5,735 nucleotides of DNA from Oscillospiraceae bacterium (lineage in GTDB: Bacteria; Bacillota; Clostridia; Oscillospirales; Oscillospiraceae). The stretch lies in contig CAJGCI010000119.1 of the NCBI GenBank assembly GCA_904501855.1, positions 1 to 5,735 of the forward strand, written 5' to 3'. The first letter of the stretch is position 1. Every line of letters starts with the position of its first letter. This document shows positions 1 through 5,291 of the stretch, in pieces. Made by a program: the position numbers and the translations under genes. A model generated the notes under the pieces. The model was not told where the DNA came from and searched no databases. It saw nothing but the letters and a program-made list of their open reading frames with translations.

Positions 1-20
1 ACACGAAGGACGCCTCGTGA
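1..20 (+). CDS. 3' tail of an upstream gene (partial)
   Basis: An open frame entering from the left edge ends at the TGA at 18-20; the visible residues are only TKDAS before the stop. Its stop overlaps the GTG start of the next gene as GTGA, the usual form of translational coupling, which is why I think it is a real gene end and not chance. Too little is visible to name it. In Firmicutes, small ECF S components of this kind are often preceded by secreted DUF4430-type proteins, so that is one possibility, but nothing in these bases shows it. Confidence 0.4.
5..10 (+). promoter_or_regulatory. Ribosome binding site GAAGGA that sets a GTG start
   Basis: GAAGGA lies six bases before the GTG at 17. 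The reading frame is open to the left edge of the window, so this site and the GTGA overlap are what favour GTG 17 as the start over something further upstream. Confidence 0.6.
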
Positions 21-523
21 AGAGACCGGACCTTCGTGAACTGACGGAGATGAGCGTGCTGGCCGCCCTGACCTTCGCGGGGAAGGTGGCCATGGCGTCT
101 CTTCCGAACATCGAGCCGGTGTCCCTCATGATCATGCTCATGACGGTGATCTACGGCCGGAAGGCCCTGTATCCCATCTACGTGTACGTGATGCTGGAGA
201 TGCTGGTGAACGGGTTCAATCTGTGGAATCTGGTGTATCTGTACATCTGGCTGTTCCTGGCGGTGCCGGCGTATTTCATGCGACCGGTGCGGCAGCGGCT
301 GCCCTGGGCCATCCTGTCCGGCGCCTTCGGGCTGCTCTTCGGACTGCTGTGCATCCCCGTGTACGCTGCGGTGGGAGGATGGCACATGGTGTTCTCCACC
401 TGGATCTCGGGGATCCCCTATGACCTGGTGCACGGCGTGAGCAACTTCATCATCGCCCTGGCGGCCTTCGTTCCTTTGCGGAACCTGCTGGAGAAGCTGA
501 GAGGACAGGCGGTGCGGCCGTGA
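17..523 (+). CDS. ECF transporter S component (substrate-binding membrane subunit)
   Basis: A 168-residue, very hydrophobic protein with about six membrane segments (roughly residues 12-28, 34-46, 50-66, 70-87, 96-119 and 139-154) and a basic C-terminus, the size and layout of ECF-transporter S components. TM1 has an AxxxA pattern (A17 to A21), the type of small-residue motif S components use to dock on EcfT. LPNIEPVSL (29-37) and the region near IPYDLVHGVSNF (133-144) resemble S-component family sequence from memory. S components capture a vitamin or metal and hand it to the shared EcfA/A'/T module, which is not in this window. The start is GTG with a good ribosome binding site, overlapping the upstream stop. 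The gene precedes the TPP riboswitch and its promoter, so it is probably not under thiamine control. It lacks the features I would need to call it ThiT; substrate unknown. Confidence 0.8.
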   Translation: MKRPDLRELTEMSVLAALTFAGKVAMASLPNIEPVSLMIMLMTVIYGRKALYPIYVYVMLEMLVNGFNLWNLVYLYIWLFLAVPAYFMRPVRQRLPWAILSGAFGLLFGLLCIPVYAAVGGWHMVFSTWISGIPYDLVHGVSNFIIALAAFVPLRNLLEKLRGQAVRP

Positions 524-544
524 CCGTCAGGCCGCTGCGTCTTT
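514..544 (+). terminator. Possible terminator hairpin over the S-component stop codon
   Basis: GCGGCC (514-519) pairs with GGCCGC (530-535), and inside it TGA (521-523) pairs with TCA (527-529) around a CCG loop, leaving G520 bulged: a nine-pair stem that includes the stop codon. The following bases, TGCGTCTTT, are a poor T tract, so this may be a weak terminator or only an mRNA-end structure. Its place between two units with a new promoter following supports a terminator role. Confidence 0.4.
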
Positions 545-580
545 CCCGCCACAGGTGCTGCCTGTGCCGGAAGATTGTGC

Positions 581-609
581 TTGTAATTGTTCCCGGTGAG
601 GAGTAGAAT
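581..609 (+). promoter_or_regulatory. Sigma-A-type promoter for the thiamine operon
   Basis: TTGTAA (581-586) and TAGAAT (604-609) are separated by exactly 17 bases, close to the TTGACA and TATAAT consensus. Transcription would begin around 616, immediately before the TPP aptamer, as expected for a riboswitch leader. This is a sequence match with good placement, not a mapped start. Confidence 0.75.
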
Positions 610-617
610 TTTCTCAT

Positions 618-712
618 ACAGACAAAGGGGAGCTCGCGCAGGCGGGCTGAGAACGGGAGGTATGTCCCGGACCCATAACCTGATTTGGATAATGCCAACG
701 TAGGGAAATATG
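618..712 (+). promoter_or_regulatory. TPP riboswitch aptamer (THI box)
   Basis: The conserved THI-box parts appear in order: GGGG (627-630), a P3 stem formed by AGCTC (631-635) and GGGCT (643-647), the pyrimidine-sensing CTGAGA (646-651), ACCC (671-674) which pairs back to the GGG of P2, ACCTGAT (678-684), TGGATAATGCCA (686-697) closing P5 with the pyrophosphate-site loop, and CGTAGGGAAA (699-708). An extra hairpin, CGGGA/TCCCG (about 653-669), sits between CTGAGA and ACCC; facultative stems here are known in this class. Ligand is thiamine pyrophosphate. The downstream terminator indicates transcriptional control: TPP bound means the operon is off. Outer boundaries are approximate because P1 is not a clean helix by eye. 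Confidence 0.97.
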
Positions 713-757
713 CAGTCGCTTTTGCATCAGCGGGATTTCAGGCAGATATGACCTACG
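699..757 (+). promoter_or_regulatory. Candidate antiterminator pairing of the riboswitch
   Basis: CGTAGG (699-704), part of the conserved 3' strand of the aptamer, is a perfect complement of CCTACG (752-757) in the terminator loop, and ATAT (708-711) can extend this to ATAT (746-749) in the terminator's 5' arm. An internal ATGCA/TGCAT hairpin (710-714 with 723-727) could compete with part of it. This pairing cannot coexist with the TPP-bound aptamer or with the terminator, which is what an antiterminator must do. Complementarity is seen; function is inferred. Confidence 0.6.
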
Positions 758-773
758 GGCATATCTGCTTTTT
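742..773 (+). terminator. Riboswitch-controlled intrinsic terminator
   Basis: A perfect nine-pair stem, GCAGATATG (742-750) with CATATCTGC (760-768), is followed directly by five Ts (769-773) and then CTATT. It ends a few bases before the thiM ribosome binding site, so it is the expression platform of the TPP riboswitch: its formation stops transcription ahead of thiM. Confidence 0.92.
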
Positions 774-778
774 CTATT

Positions 779-783
779 GGAGG
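779..783 (+). promoter_or_regulatory. thiM ribosome binding site GGAGG
   Basis: GGAGG is seven bases from the ATG at 791 but only one base from the in-frame TTG at 785, so it selects ATG 791 as the thiM start. It lies just past the terminator's T tract and is not part of the terminator stem. Confidence 0.8.
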
Positions 784-790
784 TTTGGAA

Positions 791-1612
791 ATGTTAGGAA
801 ACTGTATGGAGAACGTCAGAAAAAATGTTCCGCTTGTCCACAACATCACGAACTATGTGACCGTCAACGATGTCGCGAATGTTCTGCTGGCATGCGGCGG
901 AAGTCCCATCATGTCCGATGAGCCGGAGGATGTGGAAGATATCACCACCATCTGCGGCGGACTGAATATCAATATCGGGACCCTCAACCGCAGCAGCATC
1001 GAGGGCATGTACCGCGCGGGCAGGAAAGCCGAGAAGCTGGGACATGTGATCCTGCTGGATCCGGTGGGAGCGGGAGCATCCGCCCTGCGCACGAACACCG
1101 CCGTGGGACTGATGGAAGCGATCCGGTTCACTGCGATCCGCGGCAATATCTCGGAGATCAAGACCCTCGCGCTGGGAAGCGGCACCACCAAAGGCGTCGA
1201 CGCCGATGTTGCCGATGCCGTGACGGAGGAGACGCTGGACCAGGCGGTGAAGTTTGCCAAGGATCTTGCGGAAAAGACCGGAGCCGTGATCGCCATTACA
1301 GGAGCCATCGACCTTGTCGCCGACGCCGGCCGGTGCTATGTCATCCGGAACGGACGGCCGGAGATGGGCCGGATCACCGGGACGGGATGTCAGCTGTCGG
1401 GAATGATGACGGCCTTCCTCGTGGCCAACCCGGATGCTCCTCTGGATGCCGCCGCTGCGGCCGTATGCACCATGGGTCTTGCCGGGGAGATCGGATGGAG
1501 CCGGATGCAGGAGGGCGACGGCAATTCGACCTACCGGAACCGCATCATCGACGCCATTTTCAACATGGACGGAGAAACGCTGGACGCCGGCGCAAAGTAC
1601 GAGATCCGGTAA
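791..1612 (+). CDS. thiM: Hydroxyethylthiazole kinase ThiM
   Basis: Cytoplasmic ribokinase-like enzyme that phosphorylates 4-methyl-5-(2-hydroxyethyl)thiazole with ATP, giving the thiazole phosphate used by ThiE; a salvage enzyme. The 273-residue length is normal for ThiM. Family marks are all present: PLVHNITNYVTVND (14-27), ACGGSPIM (34-41), NIGTL (61-65), LLDPVGAGAS (88-97), RGNISE (117-122) and the anion-hole motif GTGCQLSGMM (197-206), in which Cys200 occupies the active-site position of the family. ATG 791 is chosen because of GGAGG at 779-783; the internal ATG at 806 is less likely. First gene after the TPP riboswitch, and 15 bases before thiE. Nothing is broken or missing. Confidence 0.97.
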   Translation: MLGNCMENVRKNVPLVHNITNYVTVNDVANVLLACGGSPIMSDEPEDVEDITTICGGLNINIGTLNRSSIEGMYRAGRKAEKLGHVILLDPVGAGASALRTNTAVGLMEAIRFTAIRGNISEIKTLALGSGTTKGVDADVADAVTEETLDQAVKFAKDLAEKTGAVIAITGAIDLVADAGRCYVIRNGRPEMGRITGTGCQLSGMMTAFLVANPDAPLDAAAAAVCTMGLAGEIGWSRMQEGDGNSTYRNRIIDAIFNMDGETLDAGAKYEIR

Positions 1613-1627
1613 AGGAGTGCAGGAACG

Positions 1628-2287
1628 ATGAAAGCAGACTGGAGAGAACGACTTGCCGATTCGCTGCTCCTCTACGCAGTGACGGACCGGCACTGGCTCG
1701 GAGACCGCACCCTGTATGATGTGGTGCGCGAGAGCCTGGACGGAGGGGTGACCTTCCTGCAGCTGAGGGAGAAGGATCTGGATGACGCAGACTTCTATGA
1801 GGAAGCGGTCCGGCTCCAGGAGATGGCGCGGTCCTACGGGATCCCCTTCGTGGTCAACGACAATGTGGATATCGCCGTCCGGATGGATGCGGACGGCGTC
1901 CATGTGGGACAGAGCGACATGGAAGCCGGTGACGTGCGGGCCCTCATCGGTCCGGACAAGATCCTGGGCGTATCCGCCCAGACAGTGGAGCAGGCCGTGC
2001 TGGCGGAACAGCGCGGCGCGGATTATCTCGGTGTGGGAGCGGTGTTTCCCACCGGTTCCAAGGATGACGCGGAGGATGTGTCCTTCGAAACACTGAAAGC
2101 CATCTGCGAAGCGGTCTCCATCCCGGTGGTGGCCATCGGAGGGATCACGCGGGACAATACGCCGGAACTTGCGGGAAGCGGCATCTGCGGGATCGCAGTG
2201 ATCAGCGCGATCTACGGACAGCCGGACATTTACGGGGCGACCGTTTCGCTGAAGAAAGTCACGGAGGAAATGGTCCGGGGAAAATGA
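1628..2287 (+). CDS. thiE: Thiamine-phosphate synthase ThiE
   Basis: TIM-barrel enzyme that condenses HMP-PP with thiazole phosphate to give thiamine monophosphate and pyrophosphate. The 219-residue length is typical. Recognisable motifs are YAVTDRHWL (16-24), GGVTFLQLREKDL (39-51), the metal and pyrophosphate residues in VVNDNVDIA (75-83) and DGVHVGQSDM (89-98), LGVSAQT (113-119), GVGAVFPTGSKDDA (125-138) and VVAIGGI (157-163). FPTGSK departs slightly from the more usual FPTxTK, but the lysine (K135) is retained. Two Shine-Dalgarno-like sites precede the ATG: AAAGGAG (1611-1617, ten bases away) and AGGA (1621-1624). Its TGA overlaps the ATG of the HAD phosphatase gene as ATGA, so the two are likely translated together. 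It receives thiazole phosphate from ThiM and pyrimidine diphosphate from ThiD, both in this operon. Confidence 0.97.
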   Translation: MKADWRERLADSLLLYAVTDRHWLGDRTLYDVVRESLDGGVTFLQLREKDLDDADFYEEAVRLQEMARSYGIPFVVNDNVDIAVRMDADGVHVGQSDMEAGDVRALIGPDKILGVSAQTVEQAVLAEQRGADYLGVGAVFPTGSKDDAEDVSFETLKAICEAVSIPVVAIGGITRDNTPELAGSGICGIAVISAIYGQPDIYGATVSLKKVTEEMVRGK

Positions 2288-2952
2288 GATCGATACAGGA
2301 TATAAAAGGCGTGATATTTGATGTGGACGGCGTGCTGCTGGACTCTCTGGAGATATGGACCGATCTGGGAGCAAGATATCTCACCAGCACCGGCCGGGTC
2401 CCGGAAGAGGGACTGGCGGAGATCCTGTTTTCCATGAGCATGGAGCAGGGGGCGGAGTATCTGAAAGAGCACTACTCCCTCCCGGAGACGACGGATGCGA
2501 TCCGTCAGGGACTGCAGGACATGCTGCGGGACTTCTATTTCCATGAAGTGCAGGCAAAGCCGGGAGCCGGGCAGCTGCTGCACCGGATCCGGGAAGCGGG
2601 GATCTGCATCACCGCGGCCACCTCCAGCCCGCGGGAACACATCGAACGGGCACTGGAACGAAACGGCCTGCTGCCGTATATCGACCGGATCTTCACCAAC
2701 TCCGAGGTCGGCAGGAGCAAGCACTTTCCGGACATCTATGACGCGGCGGCCGCCCATATGGGCTGCGCCCCGGAAGAGAGCCTGGTATTTGAGGATTCAC
2801 TGTACGCCCTGAAGACCGCGGCGTCCGCCGGATATCATACGGTGGGGGTCGCCGACCGCAAAGGGGAGCCGGATCAGCAGGGTCTCCGGGAAGCGGCCGA
2901 GATGTATGTCCGTGAACTGAGCGAGGCAGAGGAACTGTTTCGCCTGAAATAG
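2284..2952 (+). CDS. HAD-superfamily phosphatase, candidate TMP phosphatase
   Basis: A 222-residue haloacid-dehalogenase-like hydrolase of the beta-phosphoglucomutase/phosphatase-like subfamily. Motif I is DVDGVLLDS (13-21) with nucleophile D13 and acid/base D15; an all-helical C1-type cap follows (about 20-80); motif II is TSSP (113-116); motif III is K146 in GRSKHFPDIY; motif IV is VFEDSLYALKTAASAG (168-183) with E170 and D171 for magnesium. All catalytic residues are present, so it should be an active phosphohydrolase or mutase. The gene starts inside the thiE stop (ATGA). The product of ThiE is TMP, and no ThiL is visible, so hydrolysis of TMP to thiamine is the natural job; plant TH2, a TenA-HAD protein, is a known HAD TMP phosphatase. 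The HAD fold is certain, the substrate is inference; a phosphosugar or housekeeping role is also possible. Confidence 0.88.
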   Translation: MRSIQDIKGVIFDVDGVLLDSLEIWTDLGARYLTSTGRVPEEGLAEILFSMSMEQGAEYLKEHYSLPETTDAIRQGLQDMLRDFYFHEVQAKPGAGQLLHRIREAGICITAATSSPREHIERALERNGLLPYIDRIFTNSEVGRSKHFPDIYDAAAAHMGCAPEESLVFEDSLYALKTAASAGYHTVGVADRKGEPDQQGLREAAEMYVRELSEAEELFRLK

Positions 2953-2955
2953 AAA

Positions 2956-3013
2956 ATAAAGCGGCATCCCGGGGGCACCACTCGATGTCGCTATACAAAA
3001 GTGGATGCTTTAT
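2956..3013 (+). repeat. Imperfect inverted repeat between the HAD gene and thiD
   Basis: ATAAA (2956-2960) and GCATCC (2964-2969) pair with TTTAT (3009-3013) and GGATGC (3003-3008), giving eleven pairs with a GCG bulge. Inside, ACT (2980-2982) can pair with AGT (3000-3002); an alternative CCACT/AGTGG pairing also exists. No T tract follows, so it is not a normal terminator. It ends three bases before the thiD ribosome binding site and fills most of the 76-base gap, the only large gap in the operon. It may be an mRNA-stability, processing or translational control structure. Confidence 0.55.
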
Positions 3014-3015
3014 CG

Positions 3016-3022
3016 AAAGGAG
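3016..3022 (+). promoter_or_regulatory. thiD ribosome binding site AAAGGAG
   Basis: AAAGGAG is six bases from the ATG at 3029. It lies downstream of the in-frame ATG at 3005, so it rules that codon out and fixes the thiD start at 3029. Confidence 0.85.
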
Positions 3023-3028
3023 AACGAT

Positions 3029-3826
3029 ATGAAGAAAGCATTGACGATCGCAGGATCGGATTCCTGCGGAGGCGCCGGCATTCAGGCAGACATCAAGACG
3101 ATGACGATGAATGGGGTATATGCCATGAGCGCGATCACCGCGCTCACCGCGCAGAATACCACCGGCGTGACAGGGATCATGGAAGCATCACCGGAGTTTC
3201 TGAAGAAACAGCTGGATGCGGTGTTTGAGGATATCTTTCCCGACGCGGTGAAGATCGGGATGGTCTCTTCCTCGGAACTCATCCGAGTCATCGCCCAGTG
3301 CCTGAAGGAATACAGGGCAACGAATATCGTGGTGGATCCGGTCATGGTGGCCACAAGCGGAGCCCGGCTGATCGAAGACACGGCGATCCATACTCTCCGG
3401 AGTGAACTGCTGCCTTTAGCGACAGTCATCACTCCCAACATTCCGGAGGCGGAGATCCTCGCGGACATGCCCATCAAAAATGAAGCGGATATGGAGAACG
3501 CCGCCAGAAAGCTGTTTGCAAGCTACGGCTGCGCCGCTCTTGTAAAGGGCGGTCACCAGATCAACGATGCCAATGACGTTCTCTTCAGCGCCGAGAGCGA
3601 GGAACCGGTGTGGTTCCGGGGCAGAAGGATCGACAACCCCAATACCCACGGAACAGGATGCACTCTTTCCAGTGCCATCGCGTCCAATCTTGCCCTGGGA
3701 TACAGTCTTTCCCAGTCGGTGGAACGGGGCAAGGCGTACCTGTCGGGAGCACTGGAGGCGATGCTGGATCTCGGAAAAGGATCCGGTCCGCTGATGCATA
3801 ACTACAGGATCGTGAAGGAGGCATGA
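3029..3826 (+). CDS. thiD: Hydroxymethylpyrimidine / phosphomethylpyrimidine kinase ThiD
   Basis: Ribokinase-family enzyme that phosphorylates HMP to HMP-P and then HMP-P to HMP-PP, the pyrimidine substrate of ThiE. The 265-residue length is normal. Motifs: TIAGSDSCGGAGIQADIKT (6-24) at the N-terminus, TAQNT (40-44) with the pyrimidine-contacting glutamine Q42, VKIGMVSS (74-81), VVDPVMVATSG (101-111), TPNIPEAE (135-142), LVKGGH (171-176), the anion hole HGTGCTLSSAIA (207-218) with Cys211 at the active site, and GPLMHNY (253-259) near the end. The double-kinase ThiD type is likely from the full N-terminal motif; a pyridoxal kinase paralogue is less likely in this operon. It is preceded by the stem-loop at 2956-3013 and followed after seven bases by the methyltransferase gene. 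Confidence 0.97.
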   Translation: MKKALTIAGSDSCGGAGIQADIKTMTMNGVYAMSAITALTAQNTTGVTGIMEASPEFLKKQLDAVFEDIFPDAVKIGMVSSSELIRVIAQCLKEYRATNIVVDPVMVATSGARLIEDTAIHTLRSELLPLATVITPNIPEAEILADMPIKNEADMENAARKLFASYGCAALVKGGHQINDANDVLFSAESEEPVWFRGRRIDNPNTHGTGCTLSSAIASNLALGYSLSQSVERGKAYLSGALEAMLDLGKGSGPLMHNYRIVKEA

Positions 3827-3832
3827 CAGGAG
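3815..3832 (+). promoter_or_regulatory. Two oddly spaced ribosome binding sites before the methyltransferase
   Basis: AAGGAGG (3815-3821, inside the end of thiD) is 12 bases from the ATG at 3834, and AGGAG (3828-3832) is only one base from it. Neither has ideal spacing. The next in-frame ATG is residue 19, which would remove the conserved FDGYAAKYDEWF start, so 3834 stands; translational coupling to thiD may help initiation. Confidence 0.5.
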
Positions 3833-3833
3833 T

Positions 3834-4547
3834 ATGGAGACCAGACAGAAATTTGACGGATATGCAGCAAAGTACGACGAATGGTTCATGAAGAATGAGA
3901 ATCTCTTCACCAGTGAACTGCGGCTGTTTAAAAAGGTGCTGGGAGACATCGGGGGCAAGAAGCTCCTCTCGGTGGGCTGCGGGAGCGGTCTGTTCGAAAG
4001 CTATATCGACTGCACCAATGTGGAAGGCATCGAACCCTCGGAGGATATGGGCAGGATCGCCGTGAAGCGCGGGGTCAATGTGATCCGGTACGGACTGATC
4101 GAGGATGTGGATCTTCCGGAGGAGCATTATGACATCATCTATTTCAACGGCAGTTCCAGCTATATGGAGGACCTGGCCCCGGTGTATGAAAAGAGCCTGC
4201 GTGCCCTGAAGGCCGGAGGCCGGCTGATCCTTCTGGACGTTCCCAAGGAAAGTGCCTTCGGATTCATGTATCTTCTGGGCAAGAGCCTGGACACCTACGA
4301 TCACGAATACCTGAAGGACGCGATGCCGGAGCTTCCGTATCCTCTCGCGCTGGCCTGCTCGGGGGTATGGCACACGACGGAGGAGAAGATCGATGTTCTC
4401 AGATCCCTGGGCATCGAGAAGTTCTCGTTCTATCAGACGCTTGTCAAAAACCCCCTCTATACGAATGAGGAACCGGAGGAAGTGTCGGAAGGATACAAGA
4501 GCGGAGGCTATGTTGCCATCATCGCGGAAAAACAAGGGGACTTGTAA
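3834..4547 (+). CDS. Class I SAM-dependent methyltransferase of unknown substrate
   Basis: A 237-residue Rossmann-fold methyltransferase. The N-terminal FDGYAAKYDEWF (7-18) is typical of UbiE-like small-molecule methyltransferases. Motif I is LLSVGCGSGLF (44-54), the SAM-binding glycine loop; motif II is VEGIEPSED (63-71), with E67 expected to bind the SAM ribose; the post-II strand is YDIIYFNGSSSYMED (99-113); LKAGGRLILLD (125-135) is the usual beta-strand after the core. No NPPY-type motif is seen, which argues against a DNA or RNA adenine enzyme. The C-terminus ends in GGYVAIIAEK (224-233). It sits between thiD and tenA, seven bases after the former and two before the latter, so it is under the same TPP control. 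No methylation step exists in classic thiamine salvage. It could act on a thiamine fragment or antimetabolite, or be unrelated. The fold is firm, the substrate unknown. Confidence 0.88.
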   Translation: METRQKFDGYAAKYDEWFMKNENLFTSELRLFKKVLGDIGGKKLLSVGCGSGLFESYIDCTNVEGIEPSEDMGRIAVKRGVNVIRYGLIEDVDLPEEHYDIIYFNGSSSYMEDLAPVYEKSLRALKAGGRLILLDVPKESAFGFMYLLGKSLDTYDHEYLKDAMPELPYPLALACSGVWHTTEEKIDVLRSLGIEKFSFYQTLVKNPLYTNEEPEEVSEGYKSGGYVAIIAEKQGDL

Positions 4548-4549
4548 CG

Positions 4550-5209
4550 ATGAAGTTTTCGGATAAACTGTATGCCGCGGTGACCGGACTCTGGCGGGAA
4601 GCCGCGGAGAAGCCCTTCGTCCGGGAGATGGCGGCGGGGACGCTGGAGGAAGCGAGGTTCCGCAATTACATGATCCAGGACTACCGGTATCTCATCGATT
4701 ATATGGAGATCCTGAGACTCATCCAGGCGCAGACCGAGGATGCAGGACTCAGAGAGTTCCTGCAGAGAGCGATCGACGAGACGGAGAACGAAACGTACCG
4801 CGTCCACCTGCCGCATATGAAGAGCATGGGTGTCCGTGAGGAGGAGATCGCCGCCGCCGTCCCGTCACCGGCCTTTTCGGAATACACGGAATACATGAGA
4901 CAGCAGGTGCGGGATCACGGATTTCTGGCCGGTATCACCGCACTGCTGCAGTGTTCCTGGCTGTATGCGTTCATCGGAGAGAACAAGGCCGCGGAGTGTC
5001 CCGACGCCATCCGCAGCTCCCCCTACGGATTCTGGTTCGATGCGTATACATGCGATGACTATACCGAGGCCAACCGGATGTGGATCGATACCGTCGACCG
5101 CGAGACGGAGAATATCGGAAGCGATACGGAAGCAATGCTGATGGACATCTTCACATCATGCGCGGAACATGAGAACCGATTGTGGGATGAGCTGTACGAC
5201 GGTCCCTGA
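4550..5209 (+). CDS. tenA: Aminopyrimidine aminohydrolase / thiaminase II TenA
   Basis: All-helical cytoplasmic hydrolase of the TenA family, 219 residues, normal length. It converts amino-HMP, a product of thiamine breakdown, to HMP, and can also cleave thiamine in vitro. It is the cysteine-type TenA: ALLQCSWLYAFIGE (131-144) places the nucleophile at Cys135, the same number as in Bacillus subtilis TenA. Other active-site positions also line up: D44 and Y47 in MIQDYRYLIDY (41-51), Y112, and the glutamate E208 in the C-terminal EHENRLWDELY (206-216). YGFWFDAY (159-166) matches the family's aromatic segment. AAGGGGA (4534-4540) is a ribosome binding site nine bases before the ATG. As last gene of the operon it feeds HMP to ThiD. 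A tenA start two bases after the methyltransferase stop indicates co-translation. Confidence 0.95.
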   Translation: MKFSDKLYAAVTGLWREAAEKPFVREMAAGTLEEARFRNYMIQDYRYLIDYMEILRLIQAQTEDAGLREFLQRAIDETENETYRVHLPHMKSMGVREEEIAAAVPSPAFSEYTEYMRQQVRDHGFLAGITALLQCSWLYAFIGENKAAECPDAIRSSPYGFWFDAYTCDDYTEANRMWIDTVDRETENIGSDTEAMLMDIFTSCAEHENRLWDELYDGP

Positions 5210-5240
5210 CCGTCTCCGCCGTCCGAAGCATAATTAAAAG

Positions 5241-5270
5241 GATCCCGCTGCCTGTCCGGGCAGCGGGATC
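5241..5270. terminator. Bidirectional terminator between tenA and the convergent gene
   Basis: A perfect 12-pair stem, GATCCCGCTGCC (5241-5252) with GGCAGCGGGATC (5259-5270), has a six-base loop. On the minus strand it is followed at once by CTTTTAATTA, a good T tract; on the plus strand the next bases GATCAGTTTCTTGC are a weaker, T-rich tail. It lies 31 bases after the tenA stop and 21 bases after the stop of the minus-strand gene, so it most likely serves both. Confidence 0.85.
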
Positions 5271-5291
5271 GATCAGTTTCTTGCTGTTTTA

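Noticed and set aside
550..566. CACAGG/CCTGTG hairpin upstream of the promoter as a terminator
   Set aside because: Only six pairs and no T tract after it; the hairpin at 514-535 is the better candidate.
785..790. TTG at 785 as an earlier start for thiM
   Set aside because: It is only one base from GGAGG (779-783); the ATG at 791 has proper seven-base spacing.
685..921. A plus-strand open frame running through the riboswitch, terminator and start of thiM
   Set aside because: It overlaps the conserved aptamer and thiM in another frame and has no ribosome binding site; the RNA structure explains the bases.
794..2374. A very long minus-strand open frame (526 codons) antisense to thiM and thiE
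   Set aside because: It lies wholly opposite genes with unmistakable motifs, its translation is histidine-, arginine- and proline-rich with no recognisable domain, and GC-rich coding sequence commonly leaves such antisense frames open.
3005..3028. ATG at 3005 as an earlier start for thiD
   Set aside because: It lies in the stem-loop, upstream of the good AAAGGAG site, and adds eight residues before the normal family N-terminus.
2953..3028. A second riboswitch before thiD
   Set aside because: No CTGAGA, ACCTGAT or GGATAATGCCA elements, and no conserved motif of another class that I recognise; only a simple stem-loop is supported.
3823..3834. ATG at 3823, overlapping the thiD stop as ATGA, as the methyltransferase start
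   Set aside because: It is in a different frame from the methyltransferase, and the frame it opens shows no recognisable protein.
3585..4535. A long minus-strand open frame (316 codons) antisense to thiD and the methyltransferase
   Set aside because: Same reasoning: it shadows two clearly coding genes and shows no domain of its own.
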